Shown piece by piece: positions 60,842 to 64,000 of a stretch of 64,000 nucleotides of DNA. Both the position numbers and the translations under genes were made by a program. Source of the DNA: an uncultured Fibrobacter sp. (lineage in GTDB: Bacteria > Fibrobacterota > Fibrobacteria > Fibrobacterales > Fibrobacteraceae). Under the pieces are notes generated by a model. It saw nothing but the letters and a program-made list of their open reading frames with translations, ran no database searches and was not told the DNA's origin. Position 1 is the stretch's first letter. Each line of letters begins with the position of its first letter. The stretch covers positions 186,001 through 250,000 of the forward strand of contig NZ_CAMVDO010000001.1 of NCBI RefSeq assembly GCF_947166265.1, in the 5' to 3' direction.

Positions 60842-61777
60842 CTACTTGCGGCGCATCCAGAAGGCCATAAATACAAGCACCGAGAGAATACATACCGCGA
60901 TAATCAGCCAGAAGGCCATCGGCGAACCGACCGTTGCGTCGCCGTTCATGCCAAAGGGCAGCTTCACGTTCATGCCGAACAAGCTTGCGAAGAACGTCGG
61001 GAGCGAAATAGAAATCGTCACGATGGTGAGGTTTTTCATCAGCGTGTTCACGTTGTTGCTGATGACGCTTGCGCGGGCATCCATCATGGACGTCAAAATG
61101 TTGGCGTAGATTTCAGCCTGTTGCAGACTCTGGCGGTTTTCAATCACGATATCGTCCAGGAGTTCCCGTTCGCTTTCGGACCAGTTGAGGCTGCGGCCAA
61201 TCTGCAACTTTTTAAGGAGCGTATCGTTACTGTTCAGGGCGCTTACATAGTAAATCAAGCCCTTATTCAAGCTGAACATCGAAAGCAGGTACTTGTTTTC
61301 CATGGCCGTACGCAGTTTCTGTTCCAGCTCGTCGTTGATGCGGTTGATAATCTTCAAGTGTTCGTTAAAGTGGAAAATGGCATAGCTCAACACGCGAAGC
61401 ACAAAGGTGTTCAGGCTGTCAATTTTCGAAAATCGCTTTTCGTCCATTACCGGAATGTCGGAGTCGGTGAGCAAAAGCACCCAGTCCTTGAAGATAAATA
61501 TACCGAAAGATTCCACGCGGAACTGGAAGTTGTCGCTCGCGGAATAGTTCTTCGGCTTCTTAAACACGATGGTCGTAAAGTCGTCGTCGTACTCGATACG
61601 GGAAAGTTCGTCCGAGTCGAAAGCGGAGGCTATGGTATGTTCAGTGATTTCGTACTCTTTAACGAGCACACTACGTTGCTCTTGGCTCAATGAACCCATC
61701 ATCACGATGTCGGCTGCATCTTCGTTCGGGGCGCTAGCGAGGCGACCCGATTCGATCCTGTAGTACTTCTTGAGCAT
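60842..61777 (-). CDS. corA: CorA-family divalent cation transporter
   Basis: CorA takes up Mg2+ (and Co2+ or Ni2+). The 311-aa protein has an N-terminal cytoplasmic domain, a long helical stalk (INRINDELEQKLRTAMENKY) and two C-terminal transmembrane segments with the signature GMNVKLPFG (GMN). The end has a basic tail (MAFWMRRK). Homopentamer by analogy. Ribosome site AGGAG close to ATG 61777. It is upstream of ispF, spacing 28 bp. Confidence 0.95.
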   Translation of the reverse strand: MLKKYYRIESGRLASAPNEDAADIVMMGSLSQEQRSVLVKEYEITEHTIASAFDSDELSRIEYDDDFTTIVFKKPKNYSASDNFQFRVESFGIFIFKDWVLLLTDSDIPVMDEKRFSKIDSLNTFVLRVLSYAIFHFNEHLKIINRINDELEQKLRTAMENKYLLSMFSLNKGLIYYVSALNSNDTLLKKLQIGRSLNWSESERELLDDIVIENRQSLQQAEIYANILTSMMDARASVISNNVNTLMKNLTIVTISISLPTFFASLFGMNVKLPFGMNGDATVGSPMAFWLIIAVCILSVLVFMAFWMRRK

Positions 61778-61873
61778 AGGAGCCCCCTTTATCGAACGGG
61801 GGTAAATATAGCAAAAGAGTATAACGCGAATAAAGCGCTAAATCTTATTTTTTGCTAAAAAACTTGGCGAAAA

Positions 61874-62638
61874 TCAGTTCGTATCGGCCCCGAATTCCGG
61901 CAACAATTCATAGAATTTTTTCGTAAACATTCCGCGGAACCGCTCATAAGGCAACACTAGCACCACATTGCCACACGCACCACAGTTGACCGCATAGGTA
62001 TGCCACTGAAAGCCCAGCCCCTTCGAAGTCGGGAAAATCCAGTCAAAATCAGAAAAGCCCTGTTTTACGCCGCAATCGTGCTGATTGCTCGGCTCCGTCC
62101 GGGCCAATTCCCTTACATAGCGAATCATCACACTCTTAGGAAACGCAAAAACATCGTTATATTCCAAAGGACGCGACTCCCCCTTCAAAAAAACATACGT
62201 CGGGAAATTGCGCCAACCGTGGGCGGCCACCAATTCATAACCCGTAGACTCGACCATATATATCACCGTACTCTTTGTCTGGGACTTATAGACAATCCAG
62301 GTCGAGTCATAACCATTCCCCAGCAAAGAGGCGTCATCAACGTCGAAATCGGCTTTCAGGCGTTCGTCATCCTTGGCGGCGCACTCCAGGCAGATCCTTG
62401 CCGGATTTTCGCCTTTTCGAATTCGACCGTTACAGGACACCACGGAATCCATCCAGTCGCGAATCGGTTCCACGACAGAAGCCGCACCGCCCACAGGATA
62501 ATCAATAGCCAAGTACGTCAAATGATGATTGCAGCTAGCCCCCGCAGTCCACCGTTTCACGGCAACAGAATCGCTAAATTCGCCGGCACAAGCAGACGTC
62601 ACCCACAGAAGGAACAGAATAAAAGAAAAGTTTTTCAC
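61874..62638 (-). CDS. Exported DUF3298-like protein
   Basis: The 254-aa protein has a signal peptide (MKNFSFILFLLWVTSACAG). The C-terminal part (FDWIFPTSKGLGFQWHTYAV, NVVLVLPYERFRGMFTKKF) resembles the DUF3298 (RsiV/PdaC-like) fold, which binds ligands or peptidoglycan near the surface in other bacteria. The middle (TYVFLKGESRPLEYNDVFAF) fits the same family. Four or five cysteines could form disulfides. GTG start with GAGAGG. It is not clearly in an operon. Role unknown. Confidence 0.68.
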   Translation of the reverse strand: MKNFSFILFLLWVTSACAGEFSDSVAVKRWTAGASCNHHLTYLAIDYPVGGAASVVEPIRDWMDSVVSCNGRIRKGENPARICLECAAKDDERLKADFDVDDASLLGNGYDSTWIVYKSQTKSTVIYMVESTGYELVAAHGWRNFPTYVFLKGESRPLEYNDVFAFPKSVMIRYVRELARTEPSNQHDCGVKQGFSDFDWIFPTSKGLGFQWHTYAVNCGACGNVVLVLPYERFRGMFTKKFYELLPEFGADTN

Positions 62639-62698
62639 GATAGCCTCTCTTCTATTATCACATCCAAGGCTACTTTTGTAAAAAAGAAACGTAAAAAA

Positions 62699-63010
62699 TC
62701 ACAGATACCAATCGGGACGAACGCCGAGAACGTCTTCATCCGCCTCCAGTTCATCCGCCGGCACATTGCGCCCCACCACCAGGGCTGAATCAAACTCGGC
62801 CACACGAGCCCCCAACACATCCGTACCCAAGGTGTCGCCCACCATCAGCACACGGGAACCTTCTGGCAGACTCCGCTTGACTTTTTCCCAAATCGCTGGG
62901 AACGGTTTGCCTAAATAAAACGTCTCGCAGCCCGCGCCCCCGTTCGCGCTGCATACGGAATCGCGACGAAGCCTTTCGCTGAGCGCCCCCGGCTTCTGCA
63001 GAAGTAACAA
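62699..63010 (-). pseudogene. C-terminal fragment of a HAD-superfamily (NagD-like) hydrolase
   Basis: 103 codons from a TTG carry the end of a HAD hydrolase: YLGKPFPAIWEKVKR (lysine motif III) and RVLMVGDTLGTDVLGARVAE (motif IV with GDxxxTD). Motifs I and II with the nucleophile Asp are missing, and the frame opens at a stop just upstream (TAA). So it cannot be active and is probably a decayed remnant. Nearby are a hairpin (63009-63032) and a perfect palindrome. The downstream end looks intact. Confidence 0.78.
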
Positions 63011-63032
63011 ACCGGTCTTGAAAGACCGGTTT
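63009..63032. terminator. Terminator-like hairpin at the HAD fragment start
   Basis: AAACCGGTC and GACCGGTTT form a perfect stem around TTGAAA, followed by TTTACTTTTTT on the plus strand. No plus-strand gene is visible upstream, so its source is unclear. Confidence 0.55.
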
Positions 63033-63085
63033 TACTTTTTTAAAGACTCATTTAACAAAATGTATTATACAAAATGTTAAATAGT

Positions 63086-63120
63086 ATTATACCATTTGGT
63101 ATAATACCAAATGGTATAAT
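63086..63120. promoter_or_regulatory. 35-bp perfect palindrome (possible operator)
   Basis: ATTATACCATTTGGTAT, one central base, and ATACCAAATGGTATAAT are perfectly self-complementary (17+1+17). The core resembles operators bound by antitoxin or XRE-type repressors. A second symmetric pair TTTAACA/TGTTAAA lies just to the left (about 63049-63080). It lies between the broken gene pair and the HAD remnant. Confidence 0.6.
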
Positions 63121-63146
63121 CGCGTTCAAAATTCTATCTTAATAGG

Positions 63147-63197
63147 TTAATTACCTTTATAAAAAGCTTCTGCAGCAATAGATTCTACATCAACCAT
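63147..63197 (-). pseudogene. Truncated 16-codon reading frame (MVDVESIAAEAFYKGN)
   Basis: A very good ribosome site (GGAGGTGA) precedes ATG 63197, and the frame overlaps the stop of the broken upstream gene (translational coupling). It ends after 16 codons. It is probably the beginning of a partner gene that has lost its remainder, but it could be an intact micropeptide. Confidence 0.45.
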
Positions 63198-63464
63198 ATT
63201 TCACCTCCACCTTTTTTATGGGTGCAAGAAAATTTTCTGCATCAATATACAAATCCTTTAGCACAGGAATCAAATCAATATATTCTTCTATGAGTTCTGA
63301 ACTATGGCTGTATTTTGTCATAACAACGATATAACCATTATCCCAAGTTTCAACGCGCTCGTATCGTTCTAGGGAATACGGACCGATTATTCTTATGTTT
63401 CCGCTCCATAGGAAAACAAAATGTACCGGCTATCGTTTGACAAATATGCAGTTTCATTTTTCAT
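63190..63464 (-). pseudogene. Frameshifted small gene upstream of the truncated frame
   Basis: ATG 63464 opens MKNETAYLSNDSRYILFSYG and stops after AET. In the next frame the sequence continues naturally as IRIIGPYSLERYERVETWDN, then SELIEEYIDLIPVLKDLYID, LAPIKKVEV. The two pieces together would make a protein of about 90 residues. I cannot give a family; similar small proteins are known beside possible toxin-antitoxin genes, which is from memory. A sequencing error instead of a real frameshift is possible. Confidence 0.6.
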
Positions 63465-63491
63465 ATTTCAAGTCAAAATTGAATTTTTCAG

Positions 63492-64000
63492 CTAGTCCAT
63501 GATGCAACGAACGGGATACCCGTAGCCCTTATCGTAGTTGTTCAGGTACGCACTGTCGCCCTTGTAGTTCAGGCCCATGTAGTACGCGTAGTAGCTATTG
63601 CTCTCTGTAGAACTCCAGAAGTACGCGTCGAGGCCCTCGCTGAGGTAATTCCCATTGTTGTCCCTGCCGCCAGCAGGCAGCGCCGAGAACACGTAGGCGT
63701 CCGTTCCGTTGCCGATACTGATCCAGCCATTTGTTGATTTGAGCTTCACGCCTGCAGTACCAATACCGCCCACTGCAGTAAACAGAGTTTCGAATTCCTC
63801 TTTTGACGGGAGATGCCAGCCGGAGGGGCAGGCCGTCGTTGCCGCAGCCCAGGTGTATAGGCGACCATAAGTAGCACAGTGGGCGGGGTCGTCATTGTAG
63901 CACAAGCTGTTCTCTGCTTCGTAGTTCAGGTTCTGCGCCATCCAGATTTGCGAACCGACAACAACTGTCCTATAGGTTTGACTATCGCGGGCGTCCGTCA
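63492..64000 (-). CDS. Fibrobacter major paralogous domain protein, 5' end cut by window edge
   Basis: The visible 169 residues are the end of a Fib_succ_major (TIGR02145-type) domain: VVVGSQIWMAQNLNYE, CATYGRLYTWAAATTACPSG, WHLPSKEEFETLF, DAYFWSSTESNSY and the closing GYPVRCIMD. An ATG at 63941 exists, but the frame and the domain continue beyond the edge, so the real start is off the window. Usual members are secreted lipoproteins with several copies of this domain. Binding partner is not known. Confidence 0.93.
   Translation of the reverse strand, partial: TDARDSQTYRTVVVGSQIWMAQNLNYEAENSLCYNDDPAHCATYGRLYTWAAATTACPSGWHLPSKEEFETLFTAVGGIGTAGVKLKSTNGWISIGNGTDAYVFSALPAGGRDNNGNYLSEGLDAYFWSSTESNSYYAYYMGLNYKGDSAYLNNYDKGYGYPVRCIMD

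Overview
The window looks like chromosomal DNA of a Fibrobacter species (Fibrobacterota), a Gram-negative fibre-degrading gut bacterium. The evidence is two proteins with the Fibrobacter succinogenes major paralogous domain (15.6-16.6 kb and the right edge), a secreted GH45 endoglucanase lipoprotein with polyserine linkers, T9SS-like C-terminal modules, LPS export and TonB genes, and a dense population of small palindromic intergenic repeats. No rRNA, transposase, integrase or CRISPR array was seen. One tRNA, tRNA-Pro(CGG), is present.

Layout. 0-4.1 kb: Maf (cut by the left edge), LptD and a secreted PDZ protein. 4.2-17.6 kb: an accessory block holding a tandem AAA+ ATPase, two paralogous proteins resembling the N-terminal domain of McrB-like ATPases, a small protein with a caspase-like His/Cys pair, a DUF285 repeat protein, a three-gene operon (phage-type AAA ATPase plus two unknown proteins), a cytosolic Fib_succ_major protein and an ADP-ribosylglycohydrolase. 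17.7-30.2 kb: mostly household genes (NrnA, LysE exporter, MraY, UAP-type nucleotidyltransferase, LpxL-like acyltransferase, Smr protein) with the GH45 operon and two odd, apparently circularly permuted solute-binding lipoproteins. 30.3-30.9 kb: tRNA-Pro whose 3' end is repeated downstream. 30.9-37.5 kb: an MFS transporter and a six-gene DUF3450 / TtpC-like / ExbB / ExbD / TonB / TPR operon. 37.6-46 kb: an ankyrin lipoprotein, GH13 and MalQ glucan enzymes, a small Cys-rich ORF, a 95-bp structured tandem repeat, an acyl-CoA carboxyltransferase and an AIPR-type (abortive infection) protein. 46.3-56.3 kb: LRR protein, two S41 protease lipoproteins, an M23 lipoprotein, an FKBP isomerase, GlmS and a Na/Pi cotransporter. 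56.5-64 kb: a giant GLUG-like surface protein, IspF, CorA, a DUF3298-like protein, then a decayed stretch (HAD fragment, frameshifted gene, 35-bp perfect palindrome) and the edge Fib_succ_major gene.

How the genes fit together. The envelope genes (LptD, LpxL-like, UAP-type, GlmS, MraY, TonB system, FKBP, M23, S41) form a diderm surface programme. GH45, GH13 and MalQ fit a glucan-based lifestyle. The 4.2-17.6 kb block and the AIPR gene are the best candidates for defence or stress functions. That block has its own A/T-rich leaders, near-identical promoters and potential operators, and it is the best place to look for an undescribed system. Several genes elsewhere have a -10 box only 7-9 nt before the start codon, suggesting leaderless mRNAs. 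Many antisense reading frames are long but are shadows of real genes.
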